A stretch of DNA of 64,000 nt from Desulfuromonadales bacterium (GTDB lineage Bacteria > Desulfobacterota > Desulfuromonadia > Desulfuromonadales > JAGXHI01). Each line of letters opens with the position of its first letter. Within the stretch, counting starts at the first letter, position 1. The position numbers and the translations under genes were made by a program. The stretch covers positions 29,796 through 93,795 of the forward strand of contig JAGXHI010000051.1 of assembly GCA_024636295.1 (NCBI GenBank), in the 5' to 3' direction. Below the pieces are notes generated by a model. That model was not told the DNA's origin and did no database searches. It saw nothing but the letters and a program-made list of their open reading frames with translations. Of this stretch, positions 45,979 through 55,791 are shown piece by piece.

Positions 45979-47121
45979 TCATGATTCGAAATTCACCTTC
46001 TTTATGAGAGCCTGAATCATTTGACGGATTTTCTCATTTTTAATCTGCCTCTGGAGGGCATGACGATAGAGCACCAGCGCCTCTTCCGCACGGCCGGAAC
46101 GTACGAGGAGATCTCCAAGTTCGCCCATGAAGCGGACGTCTTCACCCTCGTGCTGCAACAGTTGATCGTAAAGTTCGAAAACCTCATCCAGTTCCCCCTG
46201 CAGGCAGCGGACCTTTGCCAGGCCCATCAGAGGAAAGCTGTCGTACCCTTTGGCAAGGAGTCTTTTGAAAATACTTTCCGCTGAAGCAAAATCTCCCGTA
46301 TTCCTGTAGGCGTCCCCCAGACGTGACAGCATGTTGACCGTTCCCTGGTCTTTTTCCAATATCCGTTCCCAGTAGGCGATCGCCCGGGGGTAATCGCGGC
46401 GGCGCCGGGCGATCTCGCCCAGTCCATAAAGAGCGAAGGGATTGCGGTCGTCGATCTCCAGTGTCCGCAGGTAACTGGCTTCGGCCTTCTCATAATGGCC
46501 GTGGCGGCGATACAGGTTTCCTACCATGGTGAGAATATTGATCATCCCGGGACTTTTCTTCAGGATTTTCTCGTAATACGTGATCGCCTTCTGGTCCTGT
46601 CCGTTCTTGTGGTAAAGATCCGCCAGCCCCATAAGCGAGTGCCGATCGCCGGAATTGATCTTCAGGACCCAGTGGTAATGGTCTTCGGCTTCTTCATGTC
46701 TTCCCCGCATCTTGAGGGCGTCTGCGACGCGGGTGATCACAAAAATATCGTTGGGACGGTATTGAAGGTAAATTTCCCAGAGGCGGGTGGCCCGCTTGAA
46801 CTGCCGAAGGGCACGACAGGTATCCCCCATCCCCCTCAGGGCGAAGAGGTTCGATCTGTCCTGCCGCAGCACTTTGCGATAGCACGTCGCGGAGCCGTTC
46901 AGGTCCTTGAGAGTCCTCAGCACATCCCCCAGCCCGGTGAGTACGTAATGATTTTCAGGTTCAAGGCGAAGCGCCTCTTCGAAAACCTTTCGCGCCTCAA
47001 TCGGGCGCCCGGCCTTTGCCAGGCGCAGGCCCTCCTGAAAGGATGTCACCACCCTGAAATGGGTGTTTTCAGATGAATCAGGCAGCGTCTCCGAGGGCTC
47101 TCCCGCAGAATGGTCTTCCAT
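45979..47121 (-). CDS. TPR-repeat protein
   Basis: This 380-residue protein is made of about nine tetratricopeptide repeats from residue about 27 to 365, with repeated A-x-x-x-Y/F/W-x-x-x-L and N-x-F-A-L-x-G-L-G patterns. No signal peptide or membrane helix is seen, so it is cytoplasmic. TPR proteins serve as scaffolds; no partner is evident. It is followed by the AcpH-type gene. Confidence 0.88.
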   Translation of the reverse strand: MEDHSAGEPSETLPDSSENTHFRVVTSFQEGLRLAKAGRPIEARKVFEEALRLEPENHYVLTGLGDVLRTLKDLNGSATCYRKVLRQDRSNLFALRGMGDTCRALRQFKRATRLWEIYLQYRPNDIFVITRVADALKMRGRHEEAEDHYHWVLKINSGDRHSLMGLADLYHKNGQDQKAITYYEKILKKSPGMINILTMVGNLYRRHGHYEKAEASYLRTLEIDDRNPFALYGLGEIARRRRDYPRAIAYWERILEKDQGTVNMLSRLGDAYRNTGDFASAESIFKRLLAKGYDSFPLMGLAKVRCLQGELDEVFELYDQLLQHEGEDVRFMGELGDLLVRSGRAEEALVLYRHALQRQIKNEKIRQMIQALIKKVNFES

Positions 47122-47217
47122 GAATTTAATTCCATCACATTACTTGATTGGGTGCTGACTTATGCGAGCCTTCAGTCGTGGCGGGATGAATAGAAATCCC
47201 CTTGATTCGGAAATTTC

Positions 47218-47550
47218 TTATCGCTTCCGGATTTCTAGAATCTCGATCCGCTTCCCCCACATGTGAAATCCGACCGCCCCCGGAAGGGTGCGGGCCTTTA
47301 AACGGATATCCATCCCGTCGTGCCGGAAGGATTCGGGTAGATTCACCGGATCATACTTCCTGTCATGTTCCGACAGAATGCCGTAGAATCCCCCTTCGAG
47401 GGGAACATGGAGGACAGTGCCGGTGAATTCAATTATTTCCCCTCTGTTTTCCGAGGCACTCTCCCGGTGACCTCCCACGGCTGCGGCCGTATCCCAGGAG
47501 CAACCGGCAAGCAGAAGGACAAGAAGCAAAAGAAGTTGCCGTCGGAACAT
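47218..47550 (-). CDS. Small lipoprotein
   Basis: This 110-residue protein has a very clear type II signal peptide (MFRRQLLLLLVLLLAGC; lipobox LAGC, Cys17). A mature domain of about 90 residues contains a beta-rich stretch (EIIEFTGTVLHVPLEGGFYGIL), reminiscent of small OB-type folds. Function unknown. It lies 37 nt after the MshEN protein gene in the same direction. Confidence 0.75.
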   Translation of the reverse strand: MFRRQLLLLLVLLLAGCSWDTAAAVGGHRESASENRGEIIEFTGTVLHVPLEGGFYGILSEHDRKYDPVNLPESFRHDGMDIRLKARTLPGAVGFHMWGKRIEILEIRKR

Positions 47551-47587
47551 GATGGACCTTTCTCTGGAGAGATATCCATGCCGATCT

Positions 47588-48796
47588 TCAGGCCAGGATC
47601 TTGCTTTTAAAGATCAGAATATCGAATGCCATGGCGGTTTTGGAAGCGAGCTTTTGAAGATCGGGCAACCTGCTGCCAAGGTCCTTCTCCCCTCCATCCA
47701 CGTAGAGAATGGCAACGGCCCTGCCCATCATCAGCAGGGGGACCAGAATCGCCACATTCGGGACTTTCCCGCCGAGTCCCTGAAGTATCATCGAGTTGAA
47801 AGGAGAGCGGGGAATGGGACCCAGAAAAAAACTGCGGTTCTCCGCTACGGTTTTGAGGACCGATGGTTCGTTCAGGGGGATCTGGACTTCTTCGAATCCG
47901 GGCAGGGTTTTTCGCCCCATTGTTCCCTTCCAGCCGGAAGCGGTCTCTCCCCGCACCAGGAAAAGAGCCGCCCGGGTAAATTCCTGTCCCAGGTAGGCGA
48001 TCAGGGTTTCGGCAATGTCCTCCCGGTCACGGGCCTGGGTCAATTGTTTCCAGACGGCTTCCAGGGTAATTTGATCCGCGCTTTCGGGTTTTTCTGCAAT
48101 TTCGTTATTGAGCAGATCAATAACCGGCTCCTTTTCCGTCACCGTCGCGTTACCGGAGGCGCTTTCCGTCATGGAGGTGGGCTCGATCTCAAAAAATTCC
48201 TCGACGATTTCCGTCTTGACGGCTTTGGCGGATGGGATAAGAGGGACGGAGGCGGCGGATGCTGGAGAAGGTTTCGGCACCTCCGGACGTTTGCCCGCCG
48301 CAGGGAGGTCTGCCGTTTTCCGCACTGTAGGCCTGTTGCGGTCCCTGGAATGGATATAGCGAAGCTTTCGTTCGACCTGATAGTATTTTTCCATCGCAAG
48401 CTGCAGGCGTACTTCCGGGGAAAGAGCCGGCTTTATGATGTACCCTGTGCGGAAGGCGATTTCGTCGATGGTCCGGTAGTCGGAAGGATTGGCCATGGCC
48501 AGATAGAGCCTTCGCCCCTCAATTCGAAGAGGTATGACCTGGTGTTTTTCGGCTATTTCCCGAGGAAGGATTTCAAGAACTTCTGGCGGGATATTCATGA
48601 GCTGCTGCGGCTGGACATAGGAAACGCCGGCGGCTTTGGCGAGAAAGGGCCCGAGCTGATCTTCAGACAGCAGCCCCATTTCAATCAGATTCGTGCCAAG
48701 CCGTCCCCCGAAAATAACCTGATTTTTCAGGGCCTCATCGAGTTGGCCGCGGGTAATGAGACCGTTTCTTACAAGCATTTCACCAAGCTTGGCCAT
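47588..48796 (-). CDS. Stand-alone GspE/PilB N-terminal (MshEN) domain protein with GAF-like C-terminus
   Basis: This 402-residue protein starts with the N-terminal region of type II secretion/type IV pilus ATPases (about residues 1-155). It shows LGEMLVRNGLITRGQLDEAL and IPPEVLEILPREIAEKHQVIPL, which can bind c-di-GMP in some relatives. It lacks the ATPase domain. An Ala/Pro linker follows, then a GAF-like domain (about 255-400). The start is ATG 48796 with AGGAG upstream. It is probably a regulatory or sensory protein. Confidence 0.75.
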   Translation of the reverse strand: MAKLGEMLVRNGLITRGQLDEALKNQVIFGGRLGTNLIEMGLLSEDQLGPFLAKAAGVSYVQPQQLMNIPPEVLEILPREIAEKHQVIPLRIEGRRLYLAMANPSDYRTIDEIAFRTGYIIKPALSPEVRLQLAMEKYYQVERKLRYIHSRDRNRPTVRKTADLPAAGKRPEVPKPSPASAASVPLIPSAKAVKTEIVEEFFEIEPTSMTESASGNATVTEKEPVIDLLNNEIAEKPESADQITLEAVWKQLTQARDREDIAETLIAYLGQEFTRAALFLVRGETASGWKGTMGRKTLPGFEEVQIPLNEPSVLKTVAENRSFFLGPIPRSPFNSMILQGLGGKVPNVAILVPLLMMGRAVAILYVDGGEKDLGSRLPDLQKLASKTAMAFDILIFKSKILA

Positions 48797-48860
48797 CCCC
48801 ATTCTCCTGGAAAACGGATTGGACTGAAAACCCGTCAACCCCTTCTCATCATGGGGCGCG

Positions 48861-50219
48861 TCAACGGATGAGAGGGTTTTCGTTTGTTTCCGCCCGCGCG
48901 TGCATGTCTTGACCTTCAAGAGTCGCCAGATAGGGGGCGATTGTCGCCTGAAAATCCGCCAGACGTTTGGAGCTGACCGGGTCAGCCGCGGGCGACTTGA
49001 CCCTGTAGGGATTGACCGGCGTGCCATTTTTGTACATGCGGAAGCACAGGTGAGGACCGGTGGCCAGTCCAGTGCTTCCAACATACCCGATCACCTGCCC
49101 CTGTACGACCTTTTTACCATTTTTCATTCCTCGGCCGAAGCCCTTCATATGTAGGTAAAGGGTTTCATACGAGCTGTTGTGGCGAATCTTGACGAAGTTT
49201 CCGTTATACTTGGTGTGTCCGATACGAATGATGGTGCCGTCCCCTACGCTTTTTATGGGAGTGCCCGAAGGTGCGGCATAATCGATGGCCGGGTGGGCCT
49301 TCCAGGTTTTGGTGATGGGATGAAAACGCTTTCTTGAAAATCCGGAGGAAATCCGGGTGAACGAAAGCGGAGCTTTCAGAAAGGCCTTGCGGACGCTGTT
49401 TCCTTCTGTGTCATAGTAGGAAGGAGAGCGGTCTCCGTCCTGAAAAAGAAAGGCATTGTAATTCTGTCCCTGGTTGGTAAAACGGGCAGCAAGAATGCGA
49501 CCGTACCCTGCCGGTTCACCCTTGCGAAAACGTTTCTCTACCAGAACCTGAAAAGAGTCCCCTTGCCGGATGTCACGGATGAAATCGATATCCCAGGCGA
49601 AGATGTCGGAAAGGGCCAATGCCATTTCAGCCTTTTCACCGCTCTCGGTTACGGCCTCGAACAGGCTGGAGCGGATGATACCGCTGACGTGGTCGGTTTC
49701 CACAACATATTCGATGGGTGACCGCAAGATCTGGAAATCCTCTGTATCCCTTCGGATGATCAGTTGATCTTCGGCATCAATATCGTATTCGAAGCTCTCG
49801 AATTCTCCATCCTTCACGCAGAGCCGGTAAGGCTGGCCAGCGCAGATGCGCGACAGGGGAAAGATCTCGCGGCTTTTGAGAGAGAGGGAATGGATTTCCT
49901 GCGGCGAAAGGTAGTCTTTCAGCAGCGAGGTCAGAGTTTCTCCCGGGGCGATGGCTCCTTCGAGCACCTCCCGGCGGATTTCAGGAGGCGGCGGAGTCGG
50001 AGGAATGGAAGACGGAATTTCAATGGCGCTTTCGGCGGAAGGAGAAGCCGGAGCGCTGTCGACGAGGCGGATCTCATCGCTTGGTGCAGGCCGGTGTCCA
50101 AGCAAAACAAGGCCGGCAGTCAGCGATGCAAAAATAAACAGGAAGATAAATGCACCCCGTCGCATTCCAAAACGGGATTCTTTCCGACCTTTGAGAGGAG
50201 GCTTGAAATCGACGTCCAT
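48861..50219 (-). CDS. M23 (LytM) peptidoglycan endopeptidase, MepM-like
   Basis: This 452-residue protein is inner-membrane anchored (about residues 19-38). An OapA/LysM-like segment follows (IAPGETLTSLLKDYLS, about 92), a beta-rich middle, and the LytM domain (about 305-400) with zinc ligands H..D in HPAIDYA. At the usual HxH it reads GPHLCFRMYKNG, so the second His is a Cys, a variant seen in some MepM-type enzymes. It likely cleaves cross-links during cell-wall growth. AAG-rich SD; the minus-strand unit continues with the MshEN protein. Confidence 0.9.
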   Translation of the reverse strand: MDVDFKPPLKGRKESRFGMRRGAFIFLFIFASLTAGLVLLGHRPAPSDEIRLVDSAPASPSAESAIEIPSSIPPTPPPPEIRREVLEGAIAPGETLTSLLKDYLSPQEIHSLSLKSREIFPLSRICAGQPYRLCVKDGEFESFEYDIDAEDQLIIRRDTEDFQILRSPIEYVVETDHVSGIIRSSLFEAVTESGEKAEMALALSDIFAWDIDFIRDIRQGDSFQVLVEKRFRKGEPAGYGRILAARFTNQGQNYNAFLFQDGDRSPSYYDTEGNSVRKAFLKAPLSFTRISSGFSRKRFHPITKTWKAHPAIDYAAPSGTPIKSVGDGTIIRIGHTKYNGNFVKIRHNSSYETLYLHMKGFGRGMKNGKKVVQGQVIGYVGSTGLATGPHLCFRMYKNGTPVNPYRVKSPAADPVSSKRLADFQATIAPYLATLEGQDMHARAETNENPLIR

Positions 50220-50431
50220 TGAAAAGCTACCCTTTGGTAAATAAAAATTTTAATCTGAAATCCCGATACATAGCTGGTCAAGTGAATCGCGGGCATCTTA
50301 ACAAGAATCCCGTTCTCTTGTCCACCCGAAGGAACCATTATTTTTGTTTTTTGATTTTCATTGTATAAGGAATATAAACGGAGCCAACATTAATTTAAAG
50401 CTGAATTCATCACATGGAGTGAGGAAACAAG

Positions 50432-51565
50432 ATGATCGATGTAGAGCGCCTGACATCCGAGTTCGCCCGTATGGCGGCCATTGCAAGCCCATCCCTTCGC
50501 GAAGGGGAAATTTCCCGCTATCTCGGCGAAGTATTTGTCCGTCTCGGAGGCGAGGTTTTCATTGACGATGCCGGAGGGAAAACCGGAAGCGAGAGCGGAA
50601 ATCTGATTGTTTCAATTCCAGGCAATCGGGAGGGCGAGCCGATACTGCTCTCTGCGCATATGGATACGGTCGAACCCTCCGAGGGCGTTCTCCCGGTGTT
50701 GAAGGACGGAATATTCACCAGTGCTGGAGAAACCATCCTGGGTGCTGACGACAAGGCGGGACTTGCTGAAATTATCGAAGCCCTGACCGTTCTCCGTGAG
50801 CAGGGATTCCCCCACGGTCCCATCGAGGTGGCGGTTACGGTGGGGGAAGAGGCGGGGCTTCTCGGCGCAAAACATCTCGATTTCAGCCGGATCCGTGCAC
50901 GGCGGGGGTTGGTGCTCGATACCTCCGGCATCGACCTGCTGATCCACAAGGCGCCCTGTGCAAATAAGCTGCGTTTCGAGATCATCGGCCGGGAGGCCCA
51001 TGCGGGGCTTCATCCCGAAAGGGGGATATCGGCCATCGAGGTGGCGGCACGGGCGATCGACAGCATGCGCCTCGGTCGCATCGATGAGGAAACCACGGCC
51101 AATATCGGAAAAATTCAAGGCGGCCAGGCCATCAATATCGTTCCGAAGCACCTCTTCGTCGAGGGGGAGGCGAGAAGCCACAGTGAAGAAAAGCTTGCCC
51201 GGCAGACCGAACACATGATGGAGTGTTTTCGGACCGCATCCTGTAATCTGGAGAAAAAGATCGACGGAAAGGTCGTGCGTGCCGAAATCCGCAGTGAAGT
51301 GACCTCGGATTATCCCCGCATCGATGTTCCGCTTGATTCACCTATCGTCCGGCTGGTCCAGGAGGCCTCCGCCAGGCTCGATCGTTCCCTGGTGATAAAG
51401 GCCGCTGGAGGCGGCAGCGATGCCAACATCTTCAACAGCCGCGGTATTGATGCGGTCATCCTTGGCACGGGGATGTGCAACGTGCACACGGTGGACGAAT
51501 CCGTCCGGGTGGAGGATATGGTGAGGGTGACGGAACTTCTCGTGGAAGTTCTGCGATCGGACTGA
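50432..51565 (+). CDS. M20-family peptidase (PepT-like)
   Basis: This 377-residue metallopeptidase has LLSAHMDTVEP (metal His and Asp, about residue 78), LGADDKAGLAEI (bridging Asp, about 109), GEEAGLLGA (catalytic Glu, about 139), a dimerisation insert, and the late HTVDESV metal His. It resembles the PepT-like group of tripeptidases/dipeptidases. GTGAGGAAACAAG precedes the ATG. It is transcribed alone; the preceding ~210 nt hold no recognised element. Confidence 0.9.
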   Translation: MIDVERLTSEFARMAAIASPSLREGEISRYLGEVFVRLGGEVFIDDAGGKTGSESGNLIVSIPGNREGEPILLSAHMDTVEPSEGVLPVLKDGIFTSAGETILGADDKAGLAEIIEALTVLREQGFPHGPIEVAVTVGEEAGLLGAKHLDFSRIRARRGLVLDTSGIDLLIHKAPCANKLRFEIIGREAHAGLHPERGISAIEVAARAIDSMRLGRIDEETTANIGKIQGGQAINIVPKHLFVEGEARSHSEEKLARQTEHMMECFRTASCNLEKKIDGKVVRAEIRSEVTSDYPRIDVPLDSPIVRLVQEASARLDRSLVIKAAGGGSDANIFNSRGIDAVILGTGMCNVHTVDESVRVEDMVRVTELLVEVLRSD

Positions 51566-51773
51566 TCAAAAAAGAGTGGGTACGTTGATTTATCCGGGTT
51601 TCCTCATCGGAAGAAGAGGTGAGTGAAGATCACAAAAAAGGTTCTGCCGTTTAAATACAAATATCGTTTCGCCACGGGGGTTAACTTTTCCCTTTTCCCC
51701 TTTTTTTATGATATATTCGATTTCCGTTCATCCTTCAAACGTATAAATCATTTTCAATTGAAAGGAAGGATTC

Positions 51774-52799
51774 ATGCAAAACGGACCATGGGGATCCGGT
51801 GGCAGCCAGGTGGATGAAAAAGTCATCGAAATTGCCAATCGGATCAAAAACAGCCGACCGCCCAAAAAACTCATCTTCTCGGGCGTTCTCCTGCTTCTCC
51901 TTATTATCGGCGTTGTCAGCAGCATGTACAAAGTGGATACGGAAGAAACCGGAGTGGTGCTGCGTTTCGGACAGTTTTCCGGATTCTCCGAACCGGGACT
52001 GAACTTCAAACTGCCTTTCGGGATCGAAAGAGTCTACCTGGTCAAGACAGGGCGCGTCCTGAAGGAAGAATTCGGCTTCCGCACCGTGCAGCCCGGCGTC
52101 CGGACGGCCTACACCAAGCAGGGGCTCGAGGAGGAATCCCTGACTTTGACGGGTGACCTCAACGTCAGTGATCTGGAATGGATCGTCCAGTACCAGATCG
52201 CCGACCCCTATAAATTCCTGTTCCGGATCAAGGACACGGAGGAAACCATCCGGGATATTTCCGAGGCGGTTGTCCGCAAGACGGTGGGCAACTCCAATGT
52301 CACGGATGTTCTCACCACCGAACGGGCCGAGCTCGCCATGGCCATCGAGGATGACCTTCAGAAAATCCTCAACAGCTATGATGCCGGTGTGCGTATCGTG
52401 ACGGTCAAGTTCCAGGACGTGAACCCGCCCGAGCAGGTCAAGGGCGCTTTCAACGAGGTCAATGAGGCCGAGCAGCAGAAAGAGAGCCTTATTTTTCAGG
52501 CTCGCGAGCAGTACAATCGGGAAGTCCCCAAAGCCAGGGGTGTGGCCCGAAGCAAGATTCTCCAGGCCGAGGGTTACGCCGTAGAGAGAATCAACCGGGC
52601 CGAGGGCGAGACGAGCCGCTTTCTCGCTCTGCTCACGGAGTATAAAAAAGCGCCCGAGGTGACCCGCAAGCGTCTCTACCTCGAAACTCTGGAAGATGTT
52701 CTGCCCCGCCTGGAGGAAATCTACATCATGGACGGCAACGGAGCGGGAGCGATTCCCCTGCTGCCTTTGCGGGCCGGGGTGAAAGGAGAGACGAAATGA
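51774..52799 (+). CDS. hflK: HflK, SPFH-family FtsH modulator
   Basis: This 341-residue protein has a Gly-rich N-terminus, one membrane helix (about residues 33-51) and an SPFH domain (about 55-235) with the RFGQFSGFSEPGLNFKLPFGIE motif. A long helical C-terminus follows. HflK and HflC form a cage around FtsH and limit its access to membrane substrates. SD AAAGGAAGG. It overlaps hflC by 4 nt. FtsH itself lies at 19-21 kb. Confidence 0.96.
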   Translation: MQNGPWGSGGSQVDEKVIEIANRIKNSRPPKKLIFSGVLLLLLIIGVVSSMYKVDTEETGVVLRFGQFSGFSEPGLNFKLPFGIERVYLVKTGRVLKEEFGFRTVQPGVRTAYTKQGLEEESLTLTGDLNVSDLEWIVQYQIADPYKFLFRIKDTEETIRDISEAVVRKTVGNSNVTDVLTTERAELAMAIEDDLQKILNSYDAGVRIVTVKFQDVNPPEQVKGAFNEVNEAEQQKESLIFQAREQYNREVPKARGVARSKILQAEGYAVERINRAEGETSRFLALLTEYKKAPEVTRKRLYLETLEDVLPRLEEIYIMDGNGAGAIPLLPLRAGVKGETK

Positions 52800-53731
52800 G
52801 AAATACGGTGCTGATCATTATTGCCGTCGTCGCGATCGTTGTCGCCATGGGCGGATTTTTCGTGGTCGAAGAGGGGCAACAGGCCCTTGTAACCCAGTTC
52901 GGAAGGCCGATCGGAACGGTCAGCCAGGCCGGTCTGCATTTCAAGATCCCTTTCATTCAGGATGTCCATCGCTTTCAGAGCCGCATTCTGAAGTGGGACG
53001 GTGACCCGAACCAGATCCCGACAAAGGACAAGAGATATATCTGGATCGATACGACCGCCCGCTGGAAAATCGTCGATCCTCTTCTGTATTTCAAAACGGT
53101 AGCCACCGAACGTGGGGCTCAAAGCCGCCTGGACGACATCATCGATTCCGTGGTGCGCGACGCTGTTTCAGGGCACCTTCTGGTGGAACTGGTGCGGGGC
53201 AAGGATTATCAGGCGCCTGCCGGAGTCAAGGAGGAAGTTTTTGAAGTCGAAGGGGCCGCCGATGTTCCGGTTGAGAAATTGGCGGGAAGAGAGGAGATCC
53301 TGGATTCTATCCTGGCACGGGCGCGGGTTGCAACCCCCGAGTACGGCATCGAGCTGATCGACGTGCAGATCAAGCGGATCAATTACGTGGAGCAGGTGCG
53401 CACCCGGGTCTACGAGCGAATGATTGCCGAGCGCAAGAAGGTGGCTGCGGAATATCGTTCCGAAGGAGAGGGTGAGCAGGCGGACATTCTCGGCCAGATG
53501 CAGAAGGAGCTGAAGACCATCGAATCCGAAGCGTATCAGACTGCCGAGGAAATCCGTGGAAAAGCCGACGCGAAAGCCGCCGCCATCTTTGCCGACGCCT
53601 TCGGCGGGGACCCTGAATTCTATGGTTTTATGCGCAGCCTCGAAGCCTATCGTAAATCGATAAGGGAAAACGCCAAATTGGTGCTTTCCACCGATTCCGA
53701 TTTTTACAGGTACCTGCAACAGGCGAAATAG
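52796..53731 (+). CDS. hflC: HflC, SPFH-family FtsH modulator
   Basis: This 311-residue partner of HflK has one N-terminal membrane helix (about residues 4-22), an SPFH domain starting with FGRPIGTVSQAGLHFKIPF, and a helix with AAEYRSEGEGEQADILGQMQ typical of HflC. Its start lies within the hflK stop (ATGA overlap), so the pair is translationally coupled. A strong terminator follows. Confidence 0.96.
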   Translation: MRNTVLIIIAVVAIVVAMGGFFVVEEGQQALVTQFGRPIGTVSQAGLHFKIPFIQDVHRFQSRILKWDGDPNQIPTKDKRYIWIDTTARWKIVDPLLYFKTVATERGAQSRLDDIIDSVVRDAVSGHLLVELVRGKDYQAPAGVKEEVFEVEGAADVPVEKLAGREEILDSILARARVATPEYGIELIDVQIKRINYVEQVRTRVYERMIAERKKVAAEYRSEGEGEQADILGQMQKELKTIESEAYQTAEEIRGKADAKAAAIFADAFGGDPEFYGFMRSLEAYRKSIRENAKLVLSTDSDFYRYLQQAK

Positions 53732-53807
53732 GTTTCCTTCTCGGGCAGGGCTTCGCGGGCGAGAAGCCCGTGAAAGTTCCGGTTTCCTGAGAGAGCAATA
53801 ACCCGAA

Positions 53808-53848
53808 AAAAGGAAAAGGCCCGCAATCCCCGCGGGCCTTTTCCTTTT
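53808..53848 (+). terminator. Terminator of hflKC
   Basis: A perfect 17-bp stem (AAAAGGAAAAGGCCCGC with its complement, 7-nt loop) with A-rich and T-rich flanks could act in both directions. Confidence 0.9.
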
Positions 53849-54008
53849 GGTGAGATTAAGGCGTTGACCCTGATCTTCAGGAGGCGAGAATAGAATTTGA
53901 TAGAAAAGGGAATGGGATAAAACACAGGAAAGTCTTTGACAGTCCGTTCCCCGGAAGTGTATTTATCAATCCTGATGATTTGAGATTCAATTGAAGGAGA
54001 AGACAGAA

Positions 54009-54425
54009 ATGACCGGGAAGCATCCCCACCTATCTCTGATGGAAAAAATCCCACTCCATGAATTTTTGGGTCTGAAAGTCAAATCGGTCGGAAACGGCTG
54101 TGCCGAGATTGAAATCGAAGTGTCTCCTGAACTGGCGAACCCCACGGGAGCCCTGCACGGGGGGGTGATCTATTCCATGTGTGATGTTGTCTGCTATATC
54201 GCACTGATTCATGAACTGAATCCGGACGAACTGGCTGCAACGCACGATATTCATTTTTCGATCATGCGAGCGGCGATGATCGGCGACAGGATCAGTTTCC
54301 GTGGGCAGATCGTGAAGCGGGGAAAGAACATCGCCTTTCTCGAGGCGAAAGCTCTCTCGGGTGATCAGGTGATTGCCACGGGGCGCGTCACGAAATCCAT
54401 AATGAAAATGCCGAAGACGAAATAG
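54009..54425 (+). CDS. PaaI-type hotdog thioesterase
   Basis: This 138-residue hotdog protein has the family signature NPTGALHGGVIYSMCDVV (HGG with catalytic-loop Asp) and a GDRISFRGQIVKRGKNI strand. PaaI-like enzymes hydrolyse acyl-CoA thioesters, often aromatic. The ATG at 54009 follows GAAGGAG; a TTG upstream would include the SD. It precedes a serine hydrolase gene by 64 nt. Confidence 0.9.
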   Translation: MTGKHPHLSLMEKIPLHEFLGLKVKSVGNGCAEIEIEVSPELANPTGALHGGVIYSMCDVVCYIALIHELNPDELAATHDIHFSIMRAAMIGDRISFRGQIVKRGKNIAFLEAKALSGDQVIATGRVTKSIMKMPKTK

Positions 54426-54489
54426 CGCCCCACCGTTCCCCTGTGAACCGCCCTGACGGCGCATGAAATCCGAGCAAAAGGAGAATGAC

Positions 54490-55767
54490 ATGTTCGAACT
54501 GACGGAACCGGAAAAAGTTGGACTCTCATCGGACAGGCTCCGCCGAATCAGCGAATGGATGCAGCAACAGGTGAACACTCGGCGCCTTCCCGGAGTCAGC
54601 GTCCTGGTGCATCGGCGCGGCCGGACGGCCTTTTTCGATGCAACAGGATTCAGGGACGTGGAGGCGGAGAAACCTGTCGAAGAAGATACCATCTTTCGCA
54701 TCTACTCCATGACCAAACCGGTGACCAGCGTTGCGGCGATGATGCTCTTCGAGGAAGGACGCTTCCAGCTCGATGATCCGCTGGCCAAATTCATTCCCGA
54801 ATTCGAGAAGATGCAGGTCTGGGCCGGGGGAACGCCCGAAGATCCGATTTTCGAACCCGCCAGGGAGCTGATCCGGATTCGCCATCTGTTCACTCATACC
54901 TCCGGCCTGACCTACGGGTTCATGATGGCGACGCCGGTGGATGCCCTTTATCGCAAGCACAGGATCGGATTCCCCGGCAAAGGGACCCTGGAGGAAATGA
55001 CCGCCCGGCTTGCACAAATGCCGCTGCTCTGCAACCCGGGGACCGAATGGAACTACGGGGTCTCGACCGACGTGCTGGGGCGCCTGGTGGAAGTTCTTTC
55101 CGGGCAGTCGCTCGATCGCTTTTTCGAGGAGCGGATCTTCGCTCCCCTCGGGATGAAGGACACGGCCTTTCAGGTGCCCGAGGAGAAGATCGAACGTTTT
55201 TCCGCCCTGTATGAGCCGCCGGAGGGAGAGGGCCGTCCGGTGCTGCCCGTCGATGTCGACCCGAGCCGCGTCCCGTCCGAGACGAAGCCCGGTCTGAAGC
55301 TGCTGGAGCCGGTCGTCGGGAATCGCTTCACCCGCCCCGCCATGCCTTCCGGCGGCGGAGGGCTGACCTCCACCACGGCGGATTATCTGCGGTTCTGCCG
55401 GATGCTGATGAATAAGGGGGAACTGGACGGGGAGCGGCTGCTCGGCCGCAAGACGGTGGAGTTCATGACCATCAATCATCTCCCGGATAACCGGGATATG
55501 GCCGCCATGGGACAGCCCCGTTTCAGCGAAGCGCCCTATGACGGGGTCGGGTTTGGCCTCGGTTTTTCCGTGGTGATCGATCCGGCCAAATCGCAGGCCC
55601 TGTGCTCGGCGGGGGAATACGCCTGGGGCGGCGCGGCCAGCACCGGATTCTGGATTGATCCGGCGGAGGAGATGATCGTCATTCTGATGACCCAGCTCAT
55701 GCCTTCCTCCGCCTATCCTCTCCGGCGGCAGTTGCGCTCCTTGACCTACCAGGCGACGATCGATTGA
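54490..55767 (+). CDS. Serine hydrolase of the beta-lactamase class C / esterase EstB family
   Basis: This 425-residue protein has the catalytic SMTK (SxxK, about residues 73-76), the Tyr loop WNYGVSTDVLG (YxN-like) and a C-terminal GGAASTGFWID in place of KTG. Such enzymes are mostly esterases or DD-peptidases rather than true beta-lactamases. No signal peptide is seen, favouring a cytoplasmic esterase. AAAAGGAGAATGAC precedes ATG 54490. The long opposite-strand open frame here is a shadow. Confidence 0.9.
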   Translation: MFELTEPEKVGLSSDRLRRISEWMQQQVNTRRLPGVSVLVHRRGRTAFFDATGFRDVEAEKPVEEDTIFRIYSMTKPVTSVAAMMLFEEGRFQLDDPLAKFIPEFEKMQVWAGGTPEDPIFEPARELIRIRHLFTHTSGLTYGFMMATPVDALYRKHRIGFPGKGTLEEMTARLAQMPLLCNPGTEWNYGVSTDVLGRLVEVLSGQSLDRFFEERIFAPLGMKDTAFQVPEEKIERFSALYEPPEGEGRPVLPVDVDPSRVPSETKPGLKLLEPVVGNRFTRPAMPSGGGGLTSTTADYLRFCRMLMNKGELDGERLLGRKTVEFMTINHLPDNRDMAAMGQPRFSEAPYDGVGFGLGFSVVIDPAKSQALCSAGEYAWGGAASTGFWIDPAEEMIVILMTQLMPSSAYPLRRQLRSLTYQATID

Positions 55768-55791
55768 GAAATACCAAGAACTAAAGGGCGA

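Noticed and set aside
47549..48871. Plus-strand open frame (440 aa) opposite the MshEN protein
   Set aside because: No SD or recognisable domain; minus-strand protein is clearly homologous to GspE N-domains.
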